Assembly (NCBI GenBank): GCA_902702965.1
Contig: CACRXP010000089.1
Span: 630,463 to 694,462 of the forward strand
DNA length: 64,000 nt
Direction: 5' to 3'
Source of the DNA: Spirometra erinaceieuropaei
Lineage: Eukaryota > Platyhelminthes > Cestoda > Diphyllobothriidea > Diphyllobothriidae
The notes below the pieces were generated by a model. The model did no database searches and was not told the DNA's origin. It saw only the letters and a program-made list of their open reading frames with translations. Shown one piece after another: positions 24,301 through 36,856 of the stretch (position 1 is its first letter; each line of letters starts with the position of its first letter). The position numbers were made by a program, and so were the translations under genes.

Positions 24301-26330
24301 GTGAAGAGGTGGTTTTCCATTAAGTCATCGGTAGATTCATCTCACCACTGTCTTGTAGCTGTTGTTTCCGTTACTAAATTTAATCGCTATAAAATTCAAT
24401 AAATACGATCCAGATTGTCATTTTCAGAAAATTCCCAATCATGCATCCCAAACGGAAGTTTTCAAGAAATTGCTATGTGGAGAGGTTTGACAAAATTAAA
24501 GCACGAGGTATATCGCCTCCAAAGTCAACTGGAAATACTATACACTGTGCTGTGTTCAGCAATACTCTTGCGGTTTCCTAGAACTTAGCGCGCTTTACCG
24601 TTGTCGGAAAGCCCACTGTCATTTTAAGCAAAAACTTTACTAATGTAAAGATTGTTTCCCCATATCCACATGTGTCATTTAAGTCACCTTCTGGAAATAA
24701 TAATCCTACTTGATAGCAGATTATTCCAAACTTGCTTTACCCGAGCTGACACATTCTTAGACCCAGAGAACGCCTGGGATGAAGGTGAGCAAAGACTCCA
24801 AATATCCCTCATTGCCAGCACTTACTGTTGAACTTACTAATACATCTTCATTAGCACATCACCTTGGTCGGACAAAAGTAATGTGCCTTATCCTGTGGAT
24901 CTCGCCTACAAACAGCACAAAAAAACATCAAATACTCTAAGCATTTATGCTCACCACAGCTGCCCACTATGAGGTTAAGACCAGAAATGATAGAGGTATC
25001 TTGTATCTGCCAGACGGTTCCGTTTTGAAATGCTTTCGTTTTGATTCTAGGGTCCACATTTCAAAAGGGCTGACAGTCTCAACTTAAGGAGTAATGAAAT
25101 CATGGTTGTATTTAGTATTTCCTAAAATAACAATAATTCGATCAGGATCAAAACGCAAAAACCGCACATTTTTTGAAAATTTTAATGAAATAATTTCGCG
25201 ATTATCGCATGCAGAGGAAACGAAATATTCGCACATTCAATATATTTTATTATAAATTTTTAATTGCAAATATACACAGTCTTTTATGGTCTTCTTTATA
25301 ATATTTTTTGACTTTTATCAGCATTAAAACCGCGAACGTTTTAATTGAAAGTGTTATTTACAAATAAAGCAAAAGCACTTTCTTCCGCTTAAACTTACTG
25401 CCGCATCAGACTTGATCTTGCAGCATACTCCAATCTGTGCCAAAAACGTGCGATCTAAACTAGCAATCAGTTACGATTATTCATATTTTGAATAGCACAG
25501 CTGTAACGTTGAGCTACCCAGATGCGTATTGGCGGTAAACAGTACTTTTATCGCACTATGCGAGTTAGATTAGTGGTGTAGAAACAGACAGATTAAAGCA
25601 TGCTGCAAAGATGCTTCGTGTATGATAGATGAAGTTCGTTTATGTCCGGATTGTCTTAAATATTTACATTGCGTTCATAGGCCTAATTTACAATCTATAT
25701 GACTAAGGTTATTTGGACCCTTCTGCAGTTTCCACATACTTGACTTAACAAATACATAATTCAACCGTTTTAGCAATGCAGGACGCGAAGTAGGTGTGCG
25801 AAAATGTGCGGCGTTTCCAGTGATTTGAACATAAATAACACCTAGTTTACATGGCCAAATTTAACGAGTTGATCTACAACAGCAATGTTGTCGATTCAAC
25901 TATCCAACCTAAAGCTAAATGAAAAACCAAACAATTTGGATTGTTTTGATACCTCTCGAATGCTACGTAAATAAAATTATACATGTCTGTTTTTATTAGA
26001 TGACTATTATTTTGGACGGTATAATGTGGCGATAATGCGTTTTTTCGAAATATCTAAGTAACAGTCCATCTGAATATTTAAACCTCAATACCGTAAGCCT
26101 CCTTCAAACCAAAGGCAAAGTACTCAAACGCATCCCTGCAACCTTCTTCATATCGTGCATACGATTGTTGCCTGTAGAAATGTAAAGATCATTTTTTGGC
26201 GTAAGCGCAAACCACAGTACCTATACGGACTTCAATTATGTTTTTGGTGTACCGAATGTTTGGTCTACGAAGACTGCTACTTTTTATTTCGAACCGTAGT
26301 ACCGTATTCTTAAACAGTAAGGGATGCACA
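21310..26330. other. No recognisable gene
   Basis: Five kilobases without a recognisable domain or repeat copy. The stretch 22080-22420 is richer in GC than its surroundings and may be part of an unrecognised repeat. Frames of 60-97 codons appear random. Confidence 0.4.
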
Positions 26331-26334
26331 AAAA

Positions 26335-26525
26335 CTGATCGCTGACGAAGAAAACGGACATAGAGATGACCATTTCGGACTTACTAGTCTTTATCAGTCA
26401 GTTATGCCCAACCCCACGTCTGCAGAAGCCGTAATTCCAACCCAGTTTATCTGGTTATTGGACACTTTAAAGTCTTCACCTTTGCCTTCTAACTGTGGGT
26501 CATTTAGTCTGTCATTTGCGAACTG
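26335..26525 (-). repeat. tRNA-derived SINE, family S2 (decayed copy)
   Basis: On the minus strand there is an A-box-like GACCCACAGTTAGAAGG, a weak B-box-like GGGTTGGAATTACGG, then a body containing GTGGGGTTGGGCATAACTGA and AAATGGTCATCTC. The body blocks recur in order at 37560-37725 and 40950-41180. The tRNA-like head is heavily mutated. Confidence 0.45.
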
Positions 26526-26529
26526 GAAC

Positions 26530-29500
26530 ACTTGTTTTTATAGGAAAATGTCCTAAGGGCCAGCATGCAAACTTGTTATTTTGTTACTTCTGAACCTCAG
26601 GTTGGCCATAACTGTCGAACAAGTGTTAATAATCTGAAGTTACCGTCCTACTGTTCCTTCTTTATCAGTAACCCAGCAAATATCATTGCCGCTTAGCGAC
26701 CATCTTAAACGACTCAAAATTGAATTTCCTTGCAATAAGAAACGAGCGAATGCTATAACCTGCTAAGTGAACGTACTTTTGTATGTTCTCATTGAGTTCT
26801 CTCGCATTTGCAAAATAACAGTGTACTTGTTAAAACATCGGTAGAACCTTAAGCTTGCTAAATACCACAGTCTATAAAACTAAAATGGTGTAAGTTTATC
26901 ACGAATATTTATGCACAAAGCATTAAATTCCACCGCATTCTAGAGGCAAACAAAGTTGACGTTTGGCAAATTTCGGCGAAGTCTCCGCATAACCACCGTC
27001 AGTTATACCATGCCAAACTAAGTATCGTTTACGTAGCTTTCTCTCTTCCCAAAAACTTGTGTGGATGAGCACCAGGTTGCAAGTGAGCTTTCAAGCTAAA
27101 TTATAACTGGCCATAATTATGAGATCAGAAGTATTAGCAAGGCAATGCGCTCTTCCAAAATTAAAGATATGACCTGTGTGAACGTTATCAGGGCTAGAAG
27201 CGAAAAAGCACTCATCTAAATGATTTATCGACTGCCTGTAGTTCACAAACCTGCAATTACATTACGTTCAGTTATAAAATTTCTAAGTGGCTGTTTTGTC
27301 CACTGCATGCATTTGCTAGAAATGTTATGGCTATAATTGGGAAGAAAATATAAGAAGAGTCGCAATCTTCGATTATGAGATTGTGATCTTCTTCGATGTA
27401 ATCTCTTTGTTTCCATTTTCACTGTTAGGTTCAGCAAAGGGGCGCACAGATGGATTCCTGGAGTTGCAAATAGGTAGTTTTCACATCTACTCTGCTTGTA
27501 TTCATTGACTTATGCACATAGATACATTTTTTAACAAACATCACCATCAATAAATAAAAGGATCATTTACAGGTCACCTACATCCCGCCGAGGTGACAAT
27601 GCACAGGCAAAAAGCCGCCTCTTTTTTTCGTTGGCTAACGTTAAACTGTAGCTGAACTACATAGACGACACATTTCTTGTCGTCAGAAAGGATCAACTGA
27701 AAACAGCCCATTACGCCACCCACTTAGCATTTGTGGTAATTTTATTTGCAAGCCAGAAGCATGTTGACAATAGACTCCCATTTTAGGACGGTCCCGTACA
27801 ATGAATGACAGACGGGAAATTATGTAAATTCGCTTAGCACAAAGACAGTTACGCAGGATTCATTATATTTCATGAGGACAATAACCCCATCTCTCACAAA
27901 CAGAATGCTGTCAATAGCCAGTATGCTCGAACAAAGACACCGTTTTGACAAAGAAGGCCATTGAGTCGGACCAAGTTACTTACGCAAATTATTTTCGCAA
28001 TAGGTGTGCCCTAGAGATTTTGTACGAATAAGCATCAAAATAGGAAGAACTCTATAATATTTTCGATCGTCCAAGTCAAAAATTGATAATTTTTGATTAA
28101 AATTAGAATGCCTCTGGAATTGCTAAAAGTCACCCCAAAATGCACTCAATGCGAATAGCACTCGAAAGGGGACTATTTTTCGCAATCAGCCTGAATCTGG
28201 TTAGATAGTTACATAAGAACCAAGTCGTCAACAAGATCCTATGCAATGCTTGTCATGCAGTACACTGTGATTAAGTTCTAAAATTTGCCTCTGTACGAGG
28301 CGTGGAGATTTAATAATCTTAAAGTCGTAAAACCATCCGTCTCAAAAAATCTCGCATGCTCCAAATGTGGAACACACTTTGATTTACTAAAAAAACTCGC
28401 AACCGACCTCAAGACAAACCAAGAATTCCTAGAGACCTTCATTCGAACAACATACGCATTAATTGAAATACTGTGTTGGATGCCGTTTGTAGAAATGTCA
28501 GAGAGACATCAATGGGCGGCAACAAATCGTAACAGGGTGAGGCATACGGCGGGCGTTGACTGGTGCAAACGAAAGCAGGCACTACTTTTTTGACGGTTAA
28601 ATTTTGGCGGTTTTTGAATTCATTTGTCCTAGACCAAATGACGACCTAGGCAAACGAAAACGAAAAGAGAGCCGACGATTTTTTTATATTTCCCCCAAAC
28701 ATCTATTTGCTCACAAATTATATTAATTGGTACAATCGCCTTCCAACCCATATATGTGAATTATAAATTAATTTGATATTAGACGTCGTCTGCGCCTCTG
28801 TGAGCAAAGCTAGCCTATATTATTCAAAACTGCCAATTTTTTTTGGCAAACCACTTCTGGCCTGAGACACTGGCTGACTAGGCAAACTGCGGTAGGTTCA
28901 GTCGTCCAAACTTGACATGTTATAAAAGACAAAAGAGCATCATAAAATAATTTATGTTAATAAATTCATGTACGTGTACCTTTTTTTGTTCGGCACTGCT
29001 GTTAGCTGTCTATTGCAGTCTAGTGCAAGCATTAATTTCATCAATGCATATTTTGCCAATTTGCTGATTTTTGCAATCTGAAAAAGGCAATTCGTTCTCA
29101 CGTGCATTATTTAAATGCAAATGTTTGATTGTTCGGTATATACAGCGCAAAGTTTGAATTTTTTCTAAACACCCCGCACGGCTATCTTTCAAAAAAATTC
29201 GGCTGATACATGCCCGCATTTCCAGCATCTACATATTTTTTAATCACCGAGATTTATGTTGATAACAAGGGAGCGATCACTAGGCAGACCTTAAAACAGC
29301 GCGTATGCTAGGAGGCTTATAATTTCATGAGATATGTTCATGACCAAAACATTGTGAAAACTATCTCCTTGATTAAAATACCGCAAATCCTGTCATGTTT
29401 TCACAAGAGTTATTTGGTGGTACGAAAGCTCGTGCTACCTGGAGAACACGATGCAAAGTTTTGCTCCACTAATTTTGGTGGGGTCAAGTACTTAAGCCTC

Positions 29501-31150
29501 ACAGGTGATTTAAAAGATCTGTCCACCGTACTCGGCGGCATGAACGTTTGCAACATGCAGTTGTGTACTCAGACCCAATTCGTATGCTTGAACTTCATCC
29601 TATCAAGCGGAATAAGTGAAATGACACAGTTACTTGCATACGTCACAATTACAAACGCAAATATTTGGACAGTATGTTGAACCTACTGCATGAAGAACAT
29701 TTTTTTCTGCATAAGTTCAGTCGTTAGTGTGCGCAGCTGATCTAAAACATAATATACGCATAAAATTACAATATGTTTGTAATAGCTCGAAAGCCAGCCT
29801 AAGTGCATTGATTTAATAAACAATGAACGGCCCTTGATTAAGTGAAGAGAGTGAGAAAGTAATCCAAGTGAGAAATATTTGTTCTACCTAACAAATACGC
29901 AAATATGCAAACGTACACAGGTCGATATTTTACTGGTACACCTCGTATGGTCATACAACCATGTGGATATACAAAAGAACTACAACACAGTAAAGTTTAA
30001 AAACGTTTATGCAATCCTTTGACTAAATATCCATAAACATCCCCATTCTTGGTTGTAGAAAAACCATAAATTATCCTATCGCTAACTAGATCTTGAATTA
30101 TGGACAAGAATGTGAGCGTGTATGTTTCCTTTTGTTTCGCTCTGAAGGCTTTCGGTCAAAACAATGTGTATTGCGTTGGCTTCTATGGAACATGTTACAA
30201 AAATATAAAATCATATAAGGCCACATTTCAAGAGAGTAGGTTACTATTATCAAATGCAGTCATAACCCTACAGTTTTGTCCATGCAGGTCTTGCTTCATT
30301 TGACTTTTGGTTAATGTGAAATGAAGATTCGAGAAACAGAAAGCGTTTTAGTAGATCACTCATATTCGAATGCACGTAATTTATTTTAAAACTTCATCCA
30401 CATATGCGTTTCAGACTCCTAACATTTCGGTTTTAGAAACTAGGCTGGATAAAAGACAAGGTAAACTTAAACCAAAAAATATTAATTTCATCCATTATTA
30501 GAATTACATATACGAGTTTTGTGCGCGAGAAAATGGCCTTAACGGAACACGCTATACAACTGGGTAAAATTAACTACATCCCTCATAGCCAGAACTTAAC
30601 ATCTGAGTTTGCCTTCTCATATATAATTAGTGTGATCGCCAATGTGTAACAAATGCGATTGGTAAGGTCTGTCCAAAACAGCTTTCCTTAAGATAATGTT
30701 TGCGGATAAAAAACATGCCCATAACTTGAAAGATTTTTTCCCACGTATCTAACAAACTCCGCTAGTTAGCATGCTAAGGCCGACATATTCTAAGGAAAGC
30801 ATTTCTTATACCTAAGTTTCCGTTCTTCTTCCACAGCTCGCTAAATATTTAGTGTTGGAGGATAATGATAAAGACTATGCGCCGTATCTTGCTTTGTTCT
30901 CATTTCCCCATGTTTAAACTCTCGTTCTACGACATTTGAACAGGCAATATTGAAATTCCCTTGTGTAGGTAACAGAGGCTTCCTGCATAAAATAATAATA
31001 TTTTACCGTAAACAAGAACGTGAGATCAATCTTTATATTCTAAAATGTCATGTTCTTTGGTGAGCCGAGCAAAATAAAAATATATAATATTGGCAAACAT
31101 ACTTTTCATTATCACACAGTAATTGTTATGAAGAGCGTTCATCAGAATAC
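26530..31150. other. No recognisable gene
   Basis: Mostly AT-rich sequence. Two plus-strand frames stand out slightly: 28285-28593 (102 codons, with a CSKCGTHF cysteine pair) and 29327-29680 (117 codons). Neither matches a family I know nor shows clear exon edges, so I do not call them genes. Confidence 0.4.
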
Positions 31151-31155
31151 CTGTA

Positions 31156-31575
31156 CTTTTATGGAGGGTGCAAGCGGAATGGGGCCACGAGCTAAAGCGC
31201 TGAACAGGGAACCAAGCCGGCAGCGTGAGACACGCGTGAAGTAAGACGGCCGATCGGCGTGCACTGCAACGCCGAGCACGTGCTGTGGCCTTGCTCGCGC
31301 GTGCAGCCCAATCAATAGTTGGTCGAACATTTCATATGTTTCCGCATGAGGACTGTCGCGCACGCGATGCCCAATCAGCGACCAGCACGCCCTGGGCAGG
31401 AACGTTCTCGAATACTCTCAATGGCTGGTACGCCATGGGGCGGGACGTTCCAGAACACACAGGAGCCAACATAAATAACGCATCTTTCTGACGAGTTGTA
31501 ACAACTCGTGTCCGCAAGTTGCCAATAAAATGTTTGTCCTCTTCCTGTTCTACCCTCCTTCCGGATCATAATAAC
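31156..31575 (+). mobile_element. Gypsy-type LTR (left, sense orientation)
   Basis: A GC-rich ~420-base block with a TATA-like CATAAATAA near 31470 and a polyadenylation signal AATAAAA near 31524. It is followed at once by TGGAGACTCAGGTGC, which looks like a tRNA primer-binding site because it starts with TGG. The U3 part recurs twice in inverted orientation at 32136-32680. The gag fragment downstream supports LTR identity. Left edge is set by the end of homology with the inverted copy. Confidence 0.75.
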
Positions 31576-32135
31576 TGGAGACTCAGGTGCAGCAAAATGA
31601 TATCAAAAGAACGAATAAAGCACATTTGGAAAGCCCAGCAGTCTAGCTTTATGGCATTACTCACAGAAAGGCAGCGGAATTGAGGACCTACATCCAGAGA
31701 GGGCAAAAGGAAGTAGATCGGCAGCGGATCTCCGAGTTAGTTTAAGATGCAGGAGGCGTGAATTTCGAAGTCTGGTTCCAAAAGTATAAAGGACTGTTCG
31801 ATGAGGAGGAAGCAGAATTGGATGACAAGAGGAAGGTGGAAATCATGCTGCTAAACCTAGCTCAGCAGGAACACGAGCGGTACGTAGAGTTTATTCGGCC
31901 TCAGAAACTATCAGATGTCTCGTTTAAGGACAAAGTCAAGCATTTGGAAGCATTCTTCTATTTTACAAAGTCCTTATTCAATCGACGTTCTGAATGTTTC
32001 AATCTAGAACTTAAGCCTGAAGAAGACTATTTTGATTTGGCCGGTCGAGTTAATGACACTTTTTAGCAGGTCGAACTAGAACAGGTCACCAGCGCACAGA
32101 TTAAAGCACTATTTTTCATTAAGTCGTTGACGTTG
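31576..32135 (+). pseudogene. Gypsy-type gag fragment
   Basis: The leader leads into a 102-codon frame (31758-32066) with FEVWFQKYKGLFDEEE, VEIMLLNLAQQEHERY, FNRRSECFNLEL and DYFDLAGRVND. This is the pattern of the capsid-like gag domain of metazoan Gypsy elements. Weak similarity continues across an in-frame TAG (QVELEQVTSAQIKALFFI) to about 32130. The sequence then switches abruptly to an inverted LTR piece. There is no protease, RT or integrase, so the element is a rearranged remnant. Confidence 0.75.
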
Positions 32136-32350
32136 TCAGAAAGATGTGCTATTTATGTTGGCCGCTGTGTGTTCTGGAACGTTCCGCCCCATGGCGTGCT
32201 GGTCGCTGATTGGCCACCGCGTGCACGACAGTTCCCTCGCGGAAACGTCTGAAATTCTCGACCAGCCATTGATTGGGCCTCACGCGTGAGCAAAGCCACC
32301 ACACGTGCTGGGCGCTGCAGTGCACGCCGGTCGGACGTCTAACGTCACGC
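32136..32350 (-). mobile_element. Inverted U3 piece of the Gypsy-type LTR (1)
   Basis: This is the reverse complement of the left LTR from just after its TATA-like site back to about 31230. It lacks the section between two internal near-repeats (GAACGTTCC...CATGGCGT), consistent with a deletion by recombination between them. It abuts the gag fragment and the second inverted piece directly. Confidence 0.7.
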
Positions 32351-32680
32351 GCGTTATTTATGTTGGCTCCTGTGCGTTCTGGAACATTCCGGCCAGTGCC
32401 GTGTCTGCCGTCGAGAGGGCTCTAGAACGTTCCTGCCCATGGCGTGCCGGTCGCGGATCGGCCACCACATGCGCGAGATTCCCCGCGGAAATGTCTCGAA
32501 TGTTTGACCAGCCATTGATTGGGCCACACGCGTGAGCAAAGCCACTACACGTGCTCGGCGCTGCAGTGCATGTTGGTCGGCCGTCTAACTTCACGCGCGT
32601 CTCGCGCCGCCGGCTTGCTCCCCTGTGCAGCTCCTCAGCTTGTGGCTGCATTCCGATTGCACTCTCCATAACATGCACAA
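32351..32680 (-). mobile_element. Inverted U3 piece of the Gypsy-type LTR (2)
   Basis: This second reverse-complement copy runs from the TATA-like TTATTTATG to the LTR terminus near 32675 (complement GTTATGGAGAGTGCAA). It keeps the internal segment missing from piece 1 and the distal U3 absent from it. Both pieces stop at nearly the same TATA-proximal position. Confidence 0.7.
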
Positions 32681-32826
32681 ATTAAATAACTGTTGTAATA
32701 ACAGTACCGTCCGAATTATCTCGAGACATGTGGGAGCGATATTTGATAATACAACATACAGGCTGGTACAGGTGCAACTGGACCCTAATTATTATTAAAA
32801 GTTACAGAAACATGGGATGATCCAAA

Positions 32827-32971
32827 AACCGACATCCTGGTAAGTCCGAAATGCTATAGGCCTATGCTACATACTTATCATTATTACAACCTCACTTAAG
32901 TAAGTCTTCCTAATCGAAGACGCATTTCAGAATTTCGGGCAACATTTCGTGAGCTCGGTCACGCACTGTAG
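32827..32971 (+). repeat. Right-arm fragment of foldback family (copy Z)
   Basis: Aligns with the last ~145 bases of copy Y: CATCCTG then TCCGAAATGCT, ACTTAAGTAAGTCTTCCTAA, and the terminus GGTCACGCACTGTAG. No left arm is seen, so it is a truncated copy. Confidence 0.65.
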
Positions 32972-32974
32972 GTT

Positions 32975-33405
32975 AATATATGTTGTAACGTTGTTACCTT
33001 TCGTTTTATTACAGCAGACTTTTTTATATACGCTTATTCATATTTTTTGCCTCTCAACTCCTGGGCTGAACATCATATTCCTGCACTTTCTCAATTGCTC
33101 CAATTTATTTATGCCTGTCAACATTGGTAATGACAGCAGGAAGTCGACTGGCGACACATGCATAGTGTGTTTGGATATAGTGGCAGAGAGCAGTAATCCA
33201 ACTGGCCTTAGATCTTACCCTATTTTTATACCTTTGGCACGGAGGTCTCCAGCTCTCACGAGTAGTATGTTGCGCATTCTGGAACTAAGCACGTAATAAC
33301 GTAACATTAAATAAACAATCACAGACTGCTTGTCCATCTGTGATTCGACAGCAGGTTTTCGACTAGTTAGTTGCCCCAGAGATGGCAAAAGAAGCAAATA
33401 AATAC
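32975..33405. other. No recognisable gene
   Basis: A plus-strand frame of 115 codons (32949-33296) spans this interval but contains no known motif and starts inside the foldback fragment. I regard it as incidental. Confidence 0.4.
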
Positions 33406-33407
33406 GT

Positions 33408-33610
33408 TCAGGCTCCGCGCTTACCGTGGTCAAAGGTTGACTAACCACATACAACTTTCTGCGCCCTTCCGCTCTTGCCTAGCCTGTAATTTAAAACTTA
33501 ACTTTTATCGATTTTGTTTCACTCACTGTACCCCGCCCTATGTAACTGTATTGGCCTGATGAGAATTTACCGAAAGGAACGTTCACTCGCCACTGTTCTC
33601 TTCTGAACAA
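33408..33610 (+). mobile_element. Short PLE 3' remnant (copy P4)
   Basis: Begins with the last codons of a PLE ORF (CAGGCTCCGCGCTTACCGTG) and continues through a 3' untranslated region that is nearly identical to that of copy P3 at 21.1 kb. The close match suggests a recent common source. It ends with the best-preserved hammerhead-like motif of this family. Confidence 0.8.
33552..33592 (+). ncRNA. Hammerhead-like ribozyme motif with intact core boxes
   Basis: TGGC (33552-33555), CTGATGA (33556-33562), short stem II, GAAA (33572-33575), a small stem III (with a bulge) around GGAACGTTCAC, TC (33587-33588), then GCCA (33589-33592), which pairs with TGGC as stem I. All invariant core positions are present. 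Stem II is very short, as described for the minimal hammerheads of PLEs. Activity is untested. Confidence 0.65.
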
Positions 33611-33619
33611 AATTAATAA

Positions 33620-35580
33620 CTGACTTGCTCATTAGCCGCCTTATATTTACTCCGGCACTTTTTAATTATATTTTCAGCTATTTTTAGGGGTTTTGCTGGT
33701 ACATATACTAATTTTCTTATTAAAAGCACATGTGTTCAAAACAATTTTTTCTTTAGGTCTGAGAAACTAACCAAAAGCAAAACTTTACATTGAGTGGTAT
33801 CTTCCGTCCACTAACAGCTATACCGAATTCTGGAAAATTGTGTCAGCAATGCCTTTTTTGCCTAGTCTCCGCATGATATTGTCGACAAAAATAAGCATAA
33901 GTACATGCGTTCGAAGGGGGATTTCTTATTTGTTTGATTGTGCGTTACCCTCCACAGGTATTCAAACTCAGGTTTTGAGACAACTATGTCAATATGTTGT
34001 AATCATGTCTGTTCAACACTATCAGTAAATGCAGCACGCAAAACCACTAAATAATTTTGTCCCACTTTTTATTTGAGCTATTTTAGAATGCTAGCGATTT
34101 TGTATATTATCATGTTTTCAATCGGAATACTGGTAATGGACTCGGTGTGTTCGATAATTGAATGTTACCTTGATTCGTTAATTCACTAAAATGTTAAACT
34201 TGTGATTTTCTCGTCCAAAAGTTTAGTATTTTTCGGTTGAAAGAGTGACATCAGGAGTTAAATTATTCAAAATGTGTTGGTGTGCTACACACTACTCTGT
34301 CACAAACATTCTCTTCAGAACCTGCCAAAAGGCAACTGGAGCAAAGCATTTCTAAGCGGTTTTTAGAAGTTTAGCCACAGATTTTCCCACAGCGTTTCGC
34401 TCAATTGTTATCTTCAATGCACGACTAAAGACTATGCACAACAGAACATTTGTATCCTCTGAAAAGTGTAACGACGTGCTCCAACAACTTTGTTTGTCTC
34501 CTATCTTTCACAAAGTAAATTCAATTCTAAAACGTCTGGACGAAAAATGTCAACATCAATTTCGACATTTTTGTCGAGAATAAACCTTCTTAATTAACTT
34601 ACTGGCTTGAGTGGTCGTTTTCATAGTGTTTCTTGCAGCTATCCAGCTAACCGGCGACCTGTCTGACCGCCGTTAAAACACACATTGGGCGTTTGAAATA
34701 CGAAAATGATAGTTTATTCTGCGGAAATGAGTCATTGAAAATGTGATAAGGGGCATCAGCCCACGTGCCTTTCTTAGTTCTATATCTGAAGTGAATATTT
34801 CGCTCAGAATGTCAAAGATATCGATTTCAGGGGGTATGCCAATACTCGGTATAATGTAGGCTTTGACGGATAATGGCTAAACATAACTTATTTTCGTATT
34901 TCATTTTATGTCTCTTTTAGTCGAACAACATTATTCCCTATCTATTTCCTCGGTATCTTTTATAATATTTGACGGCGCCTATCAGAGTGTTTTGCCTTAC
35001 GAAATGCCTATAGACTTGTTATTGAGACTTTCAGTTATGCTGGGACATCCAGCTTATTGAGAGGGCCCAATTGGCTTATTAGAAAATTGTAATATTTGCA
35101 GGAACCGTGCCTAAATATTTCCCTTGAATTGGAAACAACGCGTGCAGGATAATGACAACAGTCAACGTTATATTTAGTAGTTGAAATATAAGCACTTTTC
35201 TCGCGCAAAATATTTGCCATTACTTTGCACTGGACAAGTATTTTTTTAGAGTATTCAATGCAATATTTAATTTTTTAAAAGCATCGCGACTGCCTTCTGA
35301 TTAATAATGGTTGGATCCTATAAAATTAGATGCGTTTAAGAAGTGTGGTTTGTTTGCATGCCGCTGAAAACTGCCAGCATTAGGCAATGTAAATCCAGAG
35401 GAAAAACGTCTGGAAACATTTTTGCTCATGGAATTCTTTTCAAGAAGAGTAGTTATTTTTTCTTGAAGAACTTTTAGCAATCAGTTTCTTATATGTGATC
35501 ATCTAGGGCAAAACGTTGCGGTGTCTCCTAATTCTTAGTATGTACATATCTTTATCCCAGAAAGCACATAGACAGAAGCA
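33620..35580. other. No recognisable gene
   Basis: AT-rich interval with only short frames; nothing links it to other parts of the window. Confidence 0.45.
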
Positions 35581-35589
35581 AGTGACGTT

Positions 35590-36850
35590 TAACAAAAAGC
35601 GTAGGACACTCTCAATAACAAAATGCGAAGCCCTCTGAACGCTGATGGGCGACAAGAGCATTGTCATAATTCTACGCGACAAAGAACGTTCAACAGGTAT
35701 ACTGACAAACATATCAAAAAACTCAATTTTGGGCAACCGAACAGCCTACATCCCTCGCAAAAATGAAATAACAAAGCCGACAGCAAGCAACAGAAAGAAC
35801 GGCGTGACAAGTCTTAAGCAGCCAAAGGCAGTGCGCAGACTGACTGGTTAAGGATGAAATCGATGAATGTAGCGATCGCGACATTCCATAGCCTCCCCCA
35901 GGCCCAGAAAACAGCAACGTCCCAACAGCCGACTGCTTCATTAGAAACACCTCAACATTTGGCCTGCCTATTTTGTGGAGGATAACCACAACAACAATTG
36001 TCCACTCCGCTGAATAATTATTGCAAAATTCGCAAGGCACCTGACTGACAGAAAATAACATAATGATATCTTTCGAGGTGACACAATGTTTCGCATCCAT
36101 CCAACTACATCGCACAGCTAACATCATGCAAACCTTGTCAGAGGTGCACCATAAAGAGGCGGACAAGAAACTCAAAATAAGGCACCTGATCGATCTCATA
36201 AGACGCTGCTTGCGGATTTTTTCGCCTTCAGTGGAGTTGTGGTCGAACAAGTCAAGGGCACACCGATGGGTTCGCCGCTGTACGGCCTGATTTCTTAGGC
36301 AGTGTTGCAGTATTGTATTTATAACAGAGGAAAAACAAGACTGCCAGTCGTCGTTCCTCGACGTCCTAGTATGCAGAAAGGATACTGGAAAAATTAAAAC
36401 AATGTTTCGAGGGAGGATGACGAATGTCTCTAGTATTCTAAATTTTTACGTTATTTGCTCCTTTTGCACAGTCCCAGTTGCGTGAGAGCACATAAATCCC
36501 ATGTAAAAAATCATAGTCTTGAGTCAATTGACAGGAAAGCCGAAGTCCAGTTTCTGTGGAATTTCTTTGAAATCAACGGATATCTAGACGGTTTCGTTAA
36601 AAACTCAGGCAAGAGGCCAGTGAAAGAAAACAAAATGGACAACCAAAACCGAAATACTGGTGCGCAATACTTTACATTTCTTCTGCGTCCGAGGAATTTG
36701 GAAGACTTATTAACGAATGTTGGATTGTCGTCGCTCACAGACCAAAAGTGTCCGCCTCCGGGCAATCCATGCATCCTAAGGACTTAATTCCTATCAATCA
36801 GAATTCTGGTGTCACTTGCGGTTAAGGCTGTAAATGTGGTCAAAACATAT
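35590..36850 (+). pseudogene. Decayed PLE (copy P5), RT core partly deleted
   Basis: Pieces in all three plus frames follow PLE RT order. GDKSIVIILRDKERSTGIL (35648-35700) is the DKG region. ISFEVTQCFASIQLHRTANI (about 36066) is motif A. VVVEQVKGTPMGSPLYGLIS (36231-36296) is motif B. SSFLDVLVCRKDTGK (about 36350) is the block after the active site. SIDRKAEVQFLWNFFEINGY (36525-36580) is the linker helix region. The catalytic YxDD segment expected between motif B and the FLDVLV block is missing. Many stops make it inactive. It is a different subfamily from the intact 3.4-kb copy, and an S1 SINE sits directly after it. Confidence 0.75.
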
Positions 36851-36856
36851 TTATTA

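Noticed and set aside
28285..28593. 102-codon frame with a CxxC pair (CSKC)
   Set aside because: A single CxxC without a partner pair is weak evidence for a zinc domain, and no neighbours support it.
29327..29680. 117-codon plus-strand frame
   Set aside because: It has hydrophobic stretches but no family signal; internal splice-like sites do not chain into a convincing gene.
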